A DNA stretch of 64,000 bases from Bordetella genomosp. 8 (GCF_002119685.1 NZ_CP021108.1:2046001-2110000); one strand, 5' to 3'. Positions 1 to 8,354 are shown, numbered from the stretch's first letter. Notes: generated by a model from the sequence alone, not told the origin. A program made the numbers and translations.

Positions 1-1107
1 GCCCGCGTTGGCATTGCGCTCGGCGCGCGAGTACTGGCTCATGCCATTGGTGACCACGCGATTCGGCTCGGAAGTGGCGGCCACCACGGTCCCGCCAGGG
101 CACATGCAGAAGCTGTACACCGACCTGCCGTTGTTGCAGTGATGCACCAGTTTGTAGTCCGCGGCGCCGAGCACGGGATGGCGCACATGCTTGCCGAAGC
201 GGGCGCGGTCGATCAGGCTTTGCGGATGTTCGATGCGAAAACCGATCGAAAACGGCTTGGCTTCCAGGTAGACGCCGCGCTCGTGCAGCATCTGGAAGGT
301 ATCGCGGGCGCTATGGCCGACCGCAAGCACGAGATGCGTGCAGGGCAGGTATTCGCCGCCGGCCAGCGTCAGGCCGCGCACCCGGCCGCCGTCCAGGTCC
401 AGGTCTTCCACCCGGCTCTGGAAGCGGACCTCCCCGCCCAGCGCCTCGATGGACGCGCGCATCTTCTCCACCATGCTGACCAGGCGGAACGTGCCGATGT
501 GAGGCTTGCTGACGTATAGGATTTCTTCCGGCGCGCCGGCCAGGACGAACTCTTCCAGCACTTTGCGGCCCAGATGGCGAGGATCCTTGATCTGGCTGTA
601 AAGCTTGCCGTCGGAGAACGTCCCCGCGCCACCTTCGCCGAACTGGACATTCGACTCCGGATCCAGCACCCGCTTGCGCCAGAGGCCGAATGTATCCTTC
701 GTTCTTTCCCGTACAGATTTGCCCCGCTCCAGAATAATGGGACGAAAACCCATCTGCGCGAGGATCAATCCCGCGAACAGGCCACAGGGACCCATGCCGA
801 CCACCACAGGGCGGGACGCGTCGGGAGCCATGGCGGCGTTCGCGACGAATCTGTACTGCATATCAGGCGTTTCGGCGACGTGCGGATCGCCAGCACAGTT
901 GGCGCGCACGGCCGTCTCGTCGCGCAGCTGTACATCGACGGTATAGACCAGCTGGATGTTGTCGCGCTTGCGGGCGTCGTAGCCGCGGCGGTAGACATGC
1001 AGGGATAGCAGATCGGAGGGGGGGATGGCGAGGCGCTTGGCGACGGCTTGGGCCAGCGCCGGTTCGGGATGATCAAGCGGAAGCTTGACTTCGGAAATAC
1101 GTAGCAT
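1..1107 (-). CDS. NAD(P)/FAD-dependent oxidoreductase (partial, C-terminus off window)
   Basis: The reading frame starts with ATG at 1107 (MLRISEVKLPLDHPE) and runs open off the left edge, so 369 codons are visible and the C-terminus is missing. About 95 residues in there is an FAD dinucleotide-binding motif, VVVGMGPCGLFAG, followed by an ILERG segment and a FGEGGAGTFSDGKL stretch. This pattern is typical of the large FAD-dependent dehydrogenases of the HI0933/YhiN-like group, usually about 530 residues. The N-terminal ~90 residues form the extra domain seen in this subgroup. The natural substrate of the family is not established. The call as an FAD oxidoreductase is strong; a more specific reaction is not supported. 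Confidence 0.85.
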   Translation of the reverse strand, partial: MLRISEVKLPLDHPEPALAQAVAKRLAIPPSDLLSLHVYRRGYDARKRDNIQLVYTVDVQLRDETAVRANCAGDPHVAETPDMQYRFVANAAMAPDASRPVVVGMGPCGLFAGLILAQMGFRPIILERGKSVRERTKDTFGLWRKRVLDPESNVQFGEGGAGTFSDGKLYSQIKDPRHLGRKVLEEFVLAGAPEEILYVSKPHIGTFRLVSMVEKMRASIEALGGEVRFQSRVEDLDLDGGRVRGLTLAGGEYLPCTHLVLAVGHSARDTFQMLHERGVYLEAKPFSIGFRIEHPQSLIDRARFGKHVRHPVLGAADYKLVHHCNNGRSVYSFCMCPGGTVVAATSEPNRVVTNGMSQYSRAERNANAG

Positions 1108-1212
1108 GGTGTGGGAATCCGGCGCCGCTTATGGCGCATAGGGCGCGGGCGCCCGATGGGCCCGCAGGCTGCAGTGTAGCAAGCAGCCAGGGCCCATCGC
1201 GGCTCAACGCGG

Positions 1213-1404
1213 CTATTCCCCCAGCCGCCCTCCGCCTTGCGGGGACGGGGGCGAATCCGGCGGATCGCCAGGCGTGGGTGGATCGCCGGGAATGGGCGGC
1301 TCGCCCGGGGCGGGTTCCCGGTGAGGCGCGTCCGCGATCAGGTCTTCGACGACATGCGCCGAGCTTGGCGTGCGCGGATTCAAGGTATTGGGCGCGATGG
1401 ACAT
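1213..1404 (-). CDS. Small proline-rich hypothetical protein
   Basis: A 63-residue frame starts at ATG 1404, with a GGGGGAT ribosome-binding site about 6 bases upstream on the minus strand. The first half is ordinary (MSIAPNTLNPRTPSSAHVVE). The second half is a low-complexity run of PGDPP/PGEPP units ending in QGGGRLGE. There is no membrane segment and no recognisable domain. A frame opened further upstream exists but has a worse start. It may be a real small disordered protein or a chance GC-rich frame; the ribosome-binding site tips the balance slightly towards real. Confidence 0.45.
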   Translation of the reverse strand: MSIAPNTLNPRTPSSAHVVEDLIADAPHREPAPGEPPIPGDPPTPGDPPDSPPSPQGGGRLGE

Positions 1405-1593
1405 GGCGATCCCCCTGTGTGGATGGACCTTGCAAGTTGCAAGCGCCATACCCGTATGGCCGGCCAGGGGCAAGGGCGAATGGTCTGAAACTGCTGGGCA
1501 CGAGCCTTGCTGAGAGGTACACGTCTGGATGGGCGACCAAAGCGTCCAGGATCCGGAAACTTCCATCCATACGACTCCATAAAGGAAAGACCG

Positions 1594-1731
1594 ATGAAAA
1601 ACAAAGCCATTCTCGCTGTTCTGCTCGCCGTTGCCGCCCTGTCGGCCGGCTGCAATACCGTTTCCGGCGCTGGTAAGGATATCGAGCGCGGCGGTGAAAA
1701 AATCCAGGGCGCGGCCGATCGCAATAAGTGA
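1594..1731 (+). CDS. Entericidin A/B family lipoprotein
   Basis: This is a 45-residue protein starting at ATG 1594, with AAAGGAAAG as the ribosome-binding site. It has a short positively charged N-terminus, a hydrophobic signal segment (AILAVLLAVAALSAG) and a lipobox ending in Cys20, followed by NTVSGAGKDIERGGEK. The CNTVxGAGKD core is the hallmark of the entericidin/EcnAB family, small membrane lipoproteins first described as a toxin/antidote pair in enteric bacteria. A paralogue with the same core lies at 29875. In this genus-level context such genes often occur singly, so the toxin role is not implied. A hairpin follows immediately downstream. Confidence 0.85.
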   Translation: MKNKAILAVLLAVAALSAGCNTVSGAGKDIERGGEKIQGAADRNK

Positions 1732-1747
1732 TGCACCAGGCGCTGAC

Positions 1748-1768
1748 GGCCCCGTCTAGGACGGGGCC
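1748..1768 (+). terminator. Hairpin after the entericidin gene
   Basis: A perfect 9-bp stem (GGCCCCGTC / GACGGGGCC) with a TAG loop lies 17 bases after the entericidin stop. No clear T-run follows, so termination is likely but not certain. Confidence 0.6.
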
Positions 1769-1828
1769 GCCGGTGTCATGTCTGTTTCGTGCGTGTGGTT
1801 ACGTTGAAATCCGCTGGAGGCGATAACA

Positions 1829-2041
1829 ATGTTCAGAACCATGCCCTCGCTTACGCCGGATCAATTCCGTTGGTTGAAGGAATTGCGTTCGCGTGCGTCG
1901 CTGGTGGGATTCGAGATACCCGAACCCGTGCGGGGACAACTGGCAGCCTTGAATTACATCGAGGACCGCGACGGCAAGTCGACGGTCACGCGGCCCGGCG
2001 CGGCCGCACTGGGTTCGTATCGCGAGCCGCTTCGTCCTTGA
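1829..2041 (+). CDS. Hypothetical protein, 70 aa
   Basis: The frame starts at ATG 1829 behind a good CTGGAGGCG ribosome-binding site. The protein is soluble and mixed in composition: an N-terminal SLTPDQFRWLKELRSRASLVGFEIPEP, then a more polar second half ending SYREPLRP. No membrane segment or known motif is visible. It is flanked by the entericidin and a lipoprotein gene on the same strand but is separated from both by about 80 bases. The function is unknown. Confidence 0.6.
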   Translation: MFRTMPSLTPDQFRWLKELRSRASLVGFEIPEPVRGQLAALNYIEDRDGKSTVTRPGAAALGSYREPLRP

Positions 2042-2120
2042 GCCGGCTCGGCTGGGCTGGCGATGCCTCGACGTAGCTGATGCATAATCCACGCTTCATC
2101 TAGGAACGTGGAGCAGGGTA

Positions 2121-2543
2121 ATGCCCGGATGCCGTCCATTGCTGTTCGCCGCGCTGGCATTGCTGGCCGGCTGCGCGTCGGGTATCGAACCCGGCGGCAA
2201 TTTTCCCGCCGTGACCTTCGACGTCGCCACGCCGTACGATGCAGCCTTGCGCCGTGGCAGCGAGTTCGTGCGGATCTGCCATACCGCGCCGGAGCACCCG
2301 TATGGCGTGGAGTATCGCGACACCATGACCCTGGACGAGAAGTTCGCGGTGGGTCGCATCGTGGTCATCAAGGTGCCCGAGCCCACCGTCCATCTTGAAG
2401 TCCTCGAGTTCAAGCCCAAAGGCAAGACGGACGCCACCGTGACGGCCACGGTGGTGGGACGCGACATCTGGGACCAGAAGGAGCTGGAGGCCGTCCAGCG
2501 GTCCATCGAAACGGCGACGCCTGTCTGCCGGCCCGCTAGCTAG
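2121..2543 (+). CDS. Putative lipoprotein of unknown function
   Basis: The protein is 140 residues, starting at ATG 2121 behind GGAGCAGGGTA. The N-terminus is a lipoprotein signal: RPLLFAALALLAGC with the lipobox cysteine at residue 18. The mature part is about 120 residues, without further membrane segments, with a TFDVATPYDAALRRGSEF stretch and a C-terminal half rich in beta-type residues (VHLEVLEFKPKGKTDATVT). A membrane-anchored periplasmic protein is the likely outcome. No enzyme motif is seen. It ends 2 bases before the stop of the convergent gene at 2545. Confidence 0.75.
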   Translation: MPGCRPLLFAALALLAGCASGIEPGGNFPAVTFDVATPYDAALRRGSEFVRICHTAPEHPYGVEYRDTMTLDEKFAVGRIVVIKVPEPTVHLEVLEFKPKGKTDATVTATVVGRDIWDQKELEAVQRSIETATPVCRPAS

Positions 2544-2544
2544 G

Positions 2545-2790
2545 CTATTTCGACTCATCCTTGGTTTCGGATTCCGACAGATCGGAGGCCTCGTTGGCGT
2601 AGACGTCGTTCTCCGGGCGTGGGATGCCGGGGTCGCCAGGATCCGACAGGGCCCTGCCGTCGCGCGGCATGCCGGCCACGGTCGGCGATTTGTCGGGTTC
2701 CGGCAGGATACGGGTGCCGCGGCGCGTAGCTTCGTCGGCATTGCGGATCGAGTTGCGGGGATCCTGGGCGTTTCGAGGCGTGTCAGGCAT
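2545..2790 (-). CDS. Hydrophilic hypothetical protein, 81 aa
   Basis: The frame starts at ATG 2790, with GGAG about 8 bases upstream. The product is very polar, without predicted secretion signal or membrane segment, and rich in Asp, Glu, Pro and Arg (for example ILPEPDKSPTVAG and SDPGDPGIPRPEND). It looks intrinsically disordered. It follows the 85-residue gene at 2806 with a 15-base gap on the same strand, so the two probably form a small operon. The function is unknown. Confidence 0.6.
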   Translation of the reverse strand: MPDTPRNAQDPRNSIRNADEATRRGTRILPEPDKSPTVAGMPRDGRALSDPGDPGIPRPENDVYANEASDLSESETKDESK

Positions 2791-2805
2791 AAATGCTCCT
2801 GCGGT

Positions 2806-3063
2806 TCAGAAAATGTTCGAGTCGCGCACGTGCTTCTTGTACGGGGCCGGCTTGGTGTTGTCCGCCCAGCTGCCATCCCCGCGGGTTTCCTCTTCAGGCT
2901 GGCTGGCGTCGCGGGCTTCATCGGGTGTGCTGGCGGTGGGCGCCGGAGGCAGGTTGGGGACATCGACGGGGGAGTCCGGTGGAAACACCCGGCCTTGCTC
3001 GCCGGCTTCCTCGCGCCGGGAACCTTTGTCGCTGGCCTTACCGGCTGATGTTGGCTTGCTCAT
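2806..3063 (-). CDS. Hydrophilic hypothetical protein, 85 aa
   Basis: The frame starts at ATG 3063 behind an AGGAG ribosome-binding site about 7 bases upstream. The N-terminus is basic (MSKPTSAGKASDKGSRREE), the middle is proline- and acid-rich, and the end is KKHVRDSNIF. There is no cysteine, signal peptide or membrane segment. Like its downstream partner it appears disordered. The conserved-looking ribosome-binding sites of both genes argue that they are translated. Confidence 0.6.
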   Translation of the reverse strand: MSKPTSAGKASDKGSRREEAGEQGRVFPPDSPVDVPNLPPAPTASTPDEARDASQPEEETRGDGSWADNTKPAPYKKHVRDSNIF

Positions 3064-3162
3064 GATGGGCTCCTGTCATATTCGATATCGGGCGCAAGGC
3101 GCGTTCCCGTCACACCCAATCCCCGCTATGCTTGCGTCTGCCGCCGTTCACGCCATGGAACC

Positions 3163-3633
3163 ATGGATTACACAGATCACCCCCGCTCTTCCAACGCCTA
3201 TCAGGCGCTGACGTCCCACGCGCTCTCAGGCTTTCGTTTCCTGGGCTGGATCAATGGTATCGCCGCGCTGATGCTGCTGGCGTTTTCCCTGGGCGTGGTG
3301 GGCGGCGACGTCGATCCGCCCGATCTGCGGCAGCCCATCGCCGCGTATGCGCTGGGGCTGGCGGCCTGCGCGATCGGCGTCCTGTTTTCCTATCTGGCGC
3401 ACTTCAGCATCTTCCGGCAGATCGCCGCCGGCCGCAGCGGCAAGGGCCATTGGTTGCCGCTGGTCCTGGCCGCGCTGGCGTATTTCGCCAGCGTTGCCGC
3501 ATTCGTGATGGGGTGTTGGGGCGCGGCCACCGCGGCGGCCGATGCCCCGCAGAACGATGTTTCCTACCGCGCCGACGCGGGCTTCGCCGTGCCCTTGCTG
3601 CCGCTGCGCGGCCAGCTTCATTCCGGCAAGTAG
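3163..3633 (+). CDS. Inner-membrane hypothetical protein, 156 aa
   Basis: The protein has three clear hydrophobic segments: about residues 25-47 (FRFLGWINGIAALMLLAFSL), 60-80 and 98-122 (LPLVLAALAYFASVAAFVMG). The arrangement suggests a small integral inner-membrane protein with a cytoplasmic N-terminus. No family is recognised with confidence. Its last 16 bases overlap the 3' end of the convergent TetR gene, so the two transcripts are complementary at their ends. Confidence 0.7.
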   Translation: MDYTDHPRSSNAYQALTSHALSGFRFLGWINGIAALMLLAFSLGVVGGDVDPPDLRQPIAAYALGLAACAIGVLFSYLAHFSIFRQIAAGRSGKGHWLPLVLAALAYFASVAAFVMGCWGAATAAADAPQNDVSYRADAGFAVPLLPLRGQLHSGK

Positions 3634-4253
3634 GCCGATATCAGTTTTTCCGCCGCGTCCGCCACGCTGCGGGCCGGCCCGCCGCCGGATTGCTTGAAGA
3701 TCTGCGCCGACACGAAGCAGCCTTCGAGCAGCAACAGCAGGGCGTCGCCCAATGTGTCCGCGTCCGTCGCGCCAGCCTCGCTGGCCAACTGGCGCAAACG
3801 GGCGCGCAGGGCGTGCTTGTTCGCTTCCGCGACGGCCCGGCCGGGATGCACGTCCCGGTCACCGGGGTATTCCACGACCGAGTTGGTCAGGGCGCAGCCG
3901 CGGTACTCCGGGCGCTGGATACGCCTGGCGACATGCTGGAAATAGGCCAGCAACTGCGCGCGGGGGTTGCCGGCGTGCGGTCGTATCGCTTCATCGAAGC
4001 GCTGGAAAAACGCCGCGTCGTAATCCTTCAGGTACGAGGCCGCCAGTTCATCCTTGGAGCCGAAGCTGCGGTATAGCGTGGGCTTGGTCGCGCCCGCCTG
4101 GGTGACGATCTCGTCCACGCCGACGGCGCGTATGCCGTCGCGATAGAAAAGCTCGTGCGCCGTGCGGCGTATTCGTTCCGCCGCGCGCGGCTGCTTGGGT
4201 GAACCGGAATCGGTGCCGGTGGTCACGGTGGCGTTGGGGAAGGCACGGGTCAT
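3618..4253 (-). CDS. TetR/AcrR family transcriptional regulator
   Basis: The protein is 211 residues. An N-terminal helix-turn-helix spans about residues 25-70 (AAERIRRTAHELFYRDGIR, then GATKPTLYRSFGSKDEL), which is the TetR signature. The remaining ~140 residues are the variable ligand-binding and dimer domain. It is divergently transcribed from an MFS transporter across 69 bases that hold inverted-repeat operators. This layout is typical of a repressor that controls its own gene and an efflux or uptake gene. The inducing ligand cannot be read from sequence. Confidence 0.88.
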   Translation of the reverse strand: MTRAFPNATVTTGTDSGSPKQPRAAERIRRTAHELFYRDGIRAVGVDEIVTQAGATKPTLYRSFGSKDELAASYLKDYDAAFFQRFDEAIRPHAGNPRAQLLAYFQHVARRIQRPEYRGCALTNSVVEYPGDRDVHPGRAVAEANKHALRARLRQLASEAGATDADTLGDALLLLLEGCFVSAQIFKQSGGGPARSVADAAEKLISAYLPE

Positions 4254-4262
4254 AAGTATGGC

Positions 4263-4317
4263 TTGACAATGTTACCGAGCGGTACGTAAGATTCGCCACT
4301 CGGAAACGTACCGGTAA
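4263..4317 (+). promoter_or_regulatory. Promoter and TetR-type operators between tetR and MFS genes
   Basis: A -35 element TTGACA (4263-4268) and a -10-like TAAGAT (4287-4292) with an 18-base spacer point to the MFS gene. Two palindromes overlap this promoter: TACCG-AG-CGGTA (4273-4284) and TACCGGTA (4309-4316). Outer arms CGGTACGT (4280-4287) and ACGTACCG (4306-4313) also form an inverted repeat. These are probable binding sites of the adjacent TetR protein. Confidence 0.6.
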
Positions 4318-4322
4318 GTAAC

Positions 4323-5606
4323 ATGACTATAGCCCGTTCCAGGCCTTTTGGACAGAAGTACGCCTTCGTCGTGGTCGCGATGGCCTTCATCGCACTGCTG
4401 GTGGGCGCCGGCCAGCGCGCGGCGCCGGGCGTGCTGATCGTACCGCTGGAGCAGGCATTCGGCTGGGGGCGGGACGTGACGTCGCTGTCCGCCGCCATCG
4501 GCATTTTCCTGTATGGCCTGGTTGGTCCCTTCGCCGCCGCGTTGATGCAGAGCTTCGGCGTGCGCCGGACCCTTATCTGCGCCTTGTCCCTGATGGCGGT
4601 CGCCAGCGGGGTCAGCCTGTGGATGACGCAACCTTGGCAATTGATCCTGTCCTGGGGCGTGCTCTCCGGGCTGGCGACGGGTTGCGTGGCGGTCGTGTTC
4701 GGCGCCACGGTGATCAATCGCTGGTTCGTCAAGCATCGGGGCCTGATGATGGGCATCCTGACGGCGAGCACGGCGACTGGTACCTTGATTTTCCTGCCCG
4801 GCATGGCCGCCCTGACCGAAGCGGGCGGCTGGCGTCCGGTGGTGATCGTGGTGGCGGCGGTCTGCCTGGCGCTGGTGCCGCTGGCCTGGTGGCTGATGCC
4901 CGAACGACCGTCCGACATCGGGCTGGTTCCCTATGGCGCAGCGCCGGACTATGTGCCGCCCGCGCCGCTGCACAACAACCCGCTGAAGGCCGCGTTCGGC
5001 GCCCTGAAGCGCGCCATCGGCACGCGCAATTTCTGGTTCCTGTTCGCGACCTTTTTCGTCTGCGGCTTCACCACGAACGGCCTGATCGGCACCCACTTCA
5101 TCGCCTTGTGCAGCGACCAGGGCATCGCCGAGGTGCGCGCCGCCGGCCTGCTGGCGATGATGGGCTTGTTCGACCTGGTGGGCACGACCGCGTCCGGCTG
5201 GCTGACCGACCGCTACGATCCTCGCAAGCTGCTGTTCATGTACTACGGCTTGCGCGGCGCCTCGTTGATATTCCTGCCGTTTTCGGATTTCTCGATCTAC
5301 AGCCTGGGCATCTTCGCGGTGTTTTACGGGTTGGACTGGATCGCCACCGTCCCGCCGACCTTGAAGCTGGCGGTGGAGAGTTTCGGCGAGCGGGACGCGC
5401 CCATCGTCTTCGGCTGGATCGTGGCGGGACACCAGATCGGGGCCGCCAGCGCGGCCTTCATGGCGGGCGCGGTGCGGCAGGCCCAAGGCAGCTATTTCCT
5501 GGCCTTCATCATTTCCGGCGCGACGGGCATCGTGGCCGCGATCATCGCCCTGCAGATCCGCAAGGCCAAGGTACAGGGCGCGCCCGTGGCGGCCAGCGCG
5601 ACGTGA
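4323..5606 (+). CDS. MFS transporter
   Basis: The protein is 427 residues with about 12 hydrophobic segments, beginning with FVVVAMAFIALLVGAGQRA and including a cytoplasmic WFVKHRGLMMGI loop between segments 4 and 5. The GVLIVPLEQAFGWGRDVTSL region after segment 1 resembles the oxalate/formate and monocarboxylate transporter branch of the major facilitator superfamily. The second half contains GWLTDRYDPRKLLFMYYGLRG, the loop 8-9 signature. The divergent TetR gene and operator region suggest ligand-induced expression. The substrate is not determined by the sequence. Confidence 0.85.
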   Translation: MTIARSRPFGQKYAFVVVAMAFIALLVGAGQRAAPGVLIVPLEQAFGWGRDVTSLSAAIGIFLYGLVGPFAAALMQSFGVRRTLICALSLMAVASGVSLWMTQPWQLILSWGVLSGLATGCVAVVFGATVINRWFVKHRGLMMGILTASTATGTLIFLPGMAALTEAGGWRPVVIVVAAVCLALVPLAWWLMPERPSDIGLVPYGAAPDYVPPAPLHNNPLKAAFGALKRAIGTRNFWFLFATFFVCGFTTNGLIGTHFIALCSDQGIAEVRAAGLLAMMGLFDLVGTTASGWLTDRYDPRKLLFMYYGLRGASLIFLPFSDFSIYSLGIFAVFYGLDWIATVPPTLKLAVESFGERDAPIVFGWIVAGHQIGAASAAFMAGAVRQAQGSYFLAFIISGATGIVAAIIALQIRKAKVQGAPVAASAT

Positions 5607-5609
5607 CGG

Positions 5610-5668
5610 TATACGCAAAATCCATTGGACGTTCGTGAGCGGCCTGCGTAATATACGCAAAGCGTATA
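5610..5668 (+). promoter_or_regulatory. Promoter with TATACGC operator ahead of the ATCase gene
   Basis: A perfect palindrome TATACGC-AAA-GCGTATA spans 5652-5668. A further half-site TATACGC lies at 5610-5616, exactly 42 bases upstream. A plausible promoter, TTGGAC (5625-5630) and TAATAT (5649-5654) with an 18-base spacer, has its -10 overlapped by the palindrome, the position of a repressor site. A third TATACGC occurs inside the gene at 5890-5896. The factor that binds is unknown; the N-terminal HTH-like segment of the gene product itself is the obvious candidate. Confidence 0.55.
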
Positions 5669-5682
5669 CACGTGAGGCCGCC

Positions 5683-6972
5683 ATGTCCATTTCCCAGCAA
5701 GCTTTCCTGCGCGATGCGATGCGTCGCCTCAACCTGACGCGCGATGTTTTCGCCGCCCGCATCGGCGTCAAGCGCCGCGCGCTGGATACCTGGCTGCTGC
5801 CCGAAGGGTCGCAGGAGTTTCGCGCCATGCCCGAGGTGGTCGAGCGCTTCGTCACCGAGATCGTCCAGAACGGCGACCTGCGCGAAAAGTATACGCAGAG
5901 CGGACAGGACGGTCCCCTGCGTGACCGTATCGGCATGGAAGGCAAGCATCAACTGTTGTCCGTCGACCAGTTCACCCGCGAATCGGTCGAGGACCTGTTC
6001 CGGGTCGCGGACATGATGCAGCCCATCGCCCGGCGGCAAAAGGTGTCGCGCGTGCTGGAAGGCGCCGTCCTGGGCAATCTGTTCTTCGAGGCCAGTACGC
6101 GCACACGGGTCAGCTTTGGCGCGGCGTTCTGCCGCCTGGGCGGGTCGGTGTGCGATACGACCGGCTTCACCTTCTCGTCCATGGCCAAGGGCGAGTCCAT
6201 CTACGACACCAGCCGTGTCATGAGCGGCTATGTCGACGCCATGGTGATACGCCATCCCGAAAAGGGGTCCGTGGCGGAATTCGCCCGCGCCACCAATATC
6301 CCGGTGGTGAATGGCGGCGACGGGCCGGGAGAACACCCCAGCCAGGCGTTGCTGGACCTGTACACCATACTTACCGAGTTTTCCCGGCTGGGAAAATTGC
6401 TGGACGGCGCGCACATCGCGATGGTCGGCGACCTGAAATACGGCCGCACCGTGCATTCGCTGATAAAGCTGCTGGCGCTGTACCGCGGCGTCAAGTTCAC
6501 GCTGATTTCGCCGCCGGGGCTGGAAATGCCTGCCTACATCGTCGAGCAGGCCGCCAAGCACGACAACGTGATCGAACAGAAGCAGTCGCTGGACGGCCTG
6601 CAGGGCGCGGACGTCATCTATGCGACGCGGGTGCAGAAAGAGCGTTTCGCCGATGAGGCACAGGAAGGCTACACCCCCGACTTCCAGATCAATCGCGCAA
6701 TCATCGATACCTATTGCGGCCCCGATACCATCGTCATGCATCCGCTGCCGCGCGACAGCCGGCCGGGCGCGAACGACCTGAGCGTGGACCTGAACCACGA
6801 TCCGCGCCTGGCGATATTCCGGCAGACGGATAACGGCATCCCCATCCGTATGGCGATCTTCGCGGTGCTGCTGGGGGTGGAAGGCCTGGTGCAGCATTCC
6901 ATGCGGGACGTGACGTGGCGCCATCCCTCGCACGTCGGGCCGGACGACTCCGCCTTCCACGGGCTGGATTGA
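5683..6972 (+). CDS. pyrB: Aspartate carbamoyltransferase with N-terminal HTH-like extension
   Basis: The chosen start, ATG 5683 with GTGAGG upstream, gives 429 residues against about 310 for the E. coli catalytic chain. The ATCase core shows the carbamoyl-phosphate motif STRTR (about 128-132), the 80s-loop lysine in SMAKGES, VRHPEK-like and HPSQ motifs, VGDLKYGRTVHSL and HPLPR, so it should carbamoylate aspartate in pyrimidine synthesis. No pyrI regulatory-chain gene is adjacent. The first ~80 residues are extra, and LTRDVFAARIGVKRRALDTW resembles a Cro/XRE helix-turn-helix. An upstream GTG at 5635 is possible but would place the operator inside the gene. Confidence 0.85.
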   Translation: MSISQQAFLRDAMRRLNLTRDVFAARIGVKRRALDTWLLPEGSQEFRAMPEVVERFVTEIVQNGDLREKYTQSGQDGPLRDRIGMEGKHQLLSVDQFTRESVEDLFRVADMMQPIARRQKVSRVLEGAVLGNLFFEASTRTRVSFGAAFCRLGGSVCDTTGFTFSSMAKGESIYDTSRVMSGYVDAMVIRHPEKGSVAEFARATNIPVVNGGDGPGEHPSQALLDLYTILTEFSRLGKLLDGAHIAMVGDLKYGRTVHSLIKLLALYRGVKFTLISPPGLEMPAYIVEQAAKHDNVIEQKQSLDGLQGADVIYATRVQKERFADEAQEGYTPDFQINRAIIDTYCGPDTIVMHPLPRDSRPGANDLSVDLNHDPRLAIFRQTDNGIPIRMAIFAVLLGVEGLVQHSMRDVTWRHPSHVGPDDSAFHGLD

Positions 6973-6986
6973 CCGTCCTGGCGAGC

Positions 6987-7013
6987 CGCGCCATCCGATA
7001 ACGGGATGGCGCG
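6987..7013. terminator. Hairpin between convergent pyrB and rdgC
   Basis: A perfect 10-bp stem (CGCGCCATCC / GGATGGCGCG) with a 7-base loop lies between the two convergent stops. There is no T-run on either side, so it may act as a weak bidirectional terminator or RNA 3'-end protector. Confidence 0.5.
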
Positions 7014-7039
7014 CTTCATCGCGCATCGGCCTGCTGGCA

Positions 7040-7939
7040 TCAGCCGCGTTTTTCGCCGCCCAGGGCCTCGACCAGCTCGGCCATCAGCTTGGCCAGCTCG
7101 CCTGTCATCAGCGCCATGTCGCTGTCGAATTTCTCGTCGTCGTTCTGGGCCATGCTGTCGGTGTTTTCCTTCAGCACGTCCAGCGGGGCCACGCGCTTGA
7201 CGTCCAGCGACTCGGTCAGCACGAAGGACACACGGTCGGCCCACGTCATCGCCAGCCGCGTGCATTGCTTGCCCGACTGGATGTGGCGGCGTACGTCGTC
7301 CGCGTCGATGGTGTGCTTGACGTAGCGGATGGCAGCGCGGCTTTCGCCCGAGGCCCGCAGTTCCGTATCCTGATCGATGCTGAAGTTGGCGGGCGCTTCG
7401 TCTTCCGCCAGCCAACCCGTCATCGCCGCCGCCGGCGATTGCGCGACGTACAGGCTTTCCAGGGGGAATGGATCGATGGATTTCGCCAGCAGGCCCAGGA
7501 CCTCGTCGGCCTTGGCCGACGCCGCGGCGTCCACGACCAGCCATCGGTTGACGGGGTCGATCCAGACACGGGTGTCGCGGTAGATGCTGAAGGCCTTGGG
7601 AAGCAGTTCGTCCGTGACGCGCTCCTTGATTTCCTTCATCTGCTTGCGGCCCGGCTTGTAGCCCTGCTGCTCCTCGATTTCCTGCGCGCGCGCCTTGGCG
7701 ACCTGGTTGACGACCGTGGCCGGCAGAAGCTTCTTTTCCGCCCGCAGCGTCAACAGCATCTGTCCGTTGACCGTATGCACCAGTCCGCCGTTCTCACGGG
7801 ACGGTATCCAGCCCAGGCTTTGCATTTCCAGGGTGTTGCCGCCCTGGTAGGCGAATTTCGCCAGCGCGTCTTCGAGCTGTTCGTCCTTCATCGCCCAGGA
7901 CGGGGAAAGGCGGTAAATCTTCAGATTCTTGAACCACAT
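7040..7939 (-). CDS. rdgC: Recombination-associated protein RdgC
   Basis: The protein is 299 residues, the normal RdgC length. It starts [15 protein letters not shown], the highly conserved family N-terminus, and contains [11 protein letters not shown], a [21 protein letters not shown] stretch and the late [13 protein letters not shown] segment. RdgC is a ring-forming DNA-binding protein that modulates RecA-dependent recombination and replication restart. It is transcribed alone on the minus strand and ends convergent to pyrB. recA lies 6 kb away in the same window but is not co-transcribed. Confidence 0.95.
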   Translation of the reverse strand: MWFKNLKIYRLSPSWAMKDEQLEDALAKFAYQGGNTLEMQSLGWIPSRENGGLVHTVNGQMLLTLRAEKKLLPATVVNQVAKARAQEIEEQQGYKPGRKQMKEIKERVTDELLPKAFSIYRDTRVWIDPVNRWLVVDAAASAKADEVLGLLAKSIDPFPLESLYVAQSPAAAMTGWLAEDEAPANFSIDQDTELRASGESRAAIRYVKHTIDADDVRRHIQSGKQCTRLAMTWADRVSFVLTESLDVKRVAPLDVLKENTDSMAQNDDEKFDSDMALMTGELAKLMAELVEALGGEKRG

Positions 7940-8135
7940 ATGCGTCGGGCAAAAGCGTGGATTCTATACGACCCGTCGCTACTGGCGCTTGGCCGGGATG
8001 CATCGGCCATACGCCGGCCCGGGGAGGCCGATACGCGGGACACGTTCTGTCACGGACAGCCGTTCTGCTCTGGAGTATCTTCCGCCGCAGCGCCGAGCTG
8101 CGGCCGCGAATCTACAACAGAACCGGGAGGCTTAT

Positions 8136-8354
8136 ATGAAACCTGTCACCTTCATCGGCGCCATCTTGATCGTCCTTGGGGTAGTCGCGCTGGTCTATCA
8201 AGGGTTCAGCTACAAGTCCGAGGACACCATCGTGCAGGTCGGCTCCGTCAAGGCGACCGCCGAGACCACCAAGTCCGTGCCCATCCCGCAATGGGCCGGA
8301 ATTGCCGCCATCGTGGTCGGCGTGGTGGCGATCGGCGTCGGCATGCGTCGCTGA
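8136..8354 (+). CDS. Small inner-membrane protein (DUF3185-like)
   Basis: The protein is 72 residues, starting at ATG 8136 behind a strong GGGAGG site. Two membrane segments (about residues 6-24, FIGAILIVLGVVALVYQGF, and 53-70) flank a polar periplasmic-type loop with EDTIVQVGSVKATAETTK. The first segment and overall plan resemble the DUF3185 group of small membrane proteins. It lies 141 bases upstream of the LigD-type polymerase gene on the same strand; co-transcription is possible but not shown. Confidence 0.7.
   Translation: MKPVTFIGAILIVLGVVALVYQGFSYKSEDTIVQVGSVKATAETTKSVPIPQWAGIAAIVVGVVAIGVGMRR

Noticed and set aside
5635..5682. GTG start at 5635 for pyrB
   Set aside because: It would place the -10 and the operator palindrome inside the gene and has no ribosome-binding site; ATG 5683 has one.
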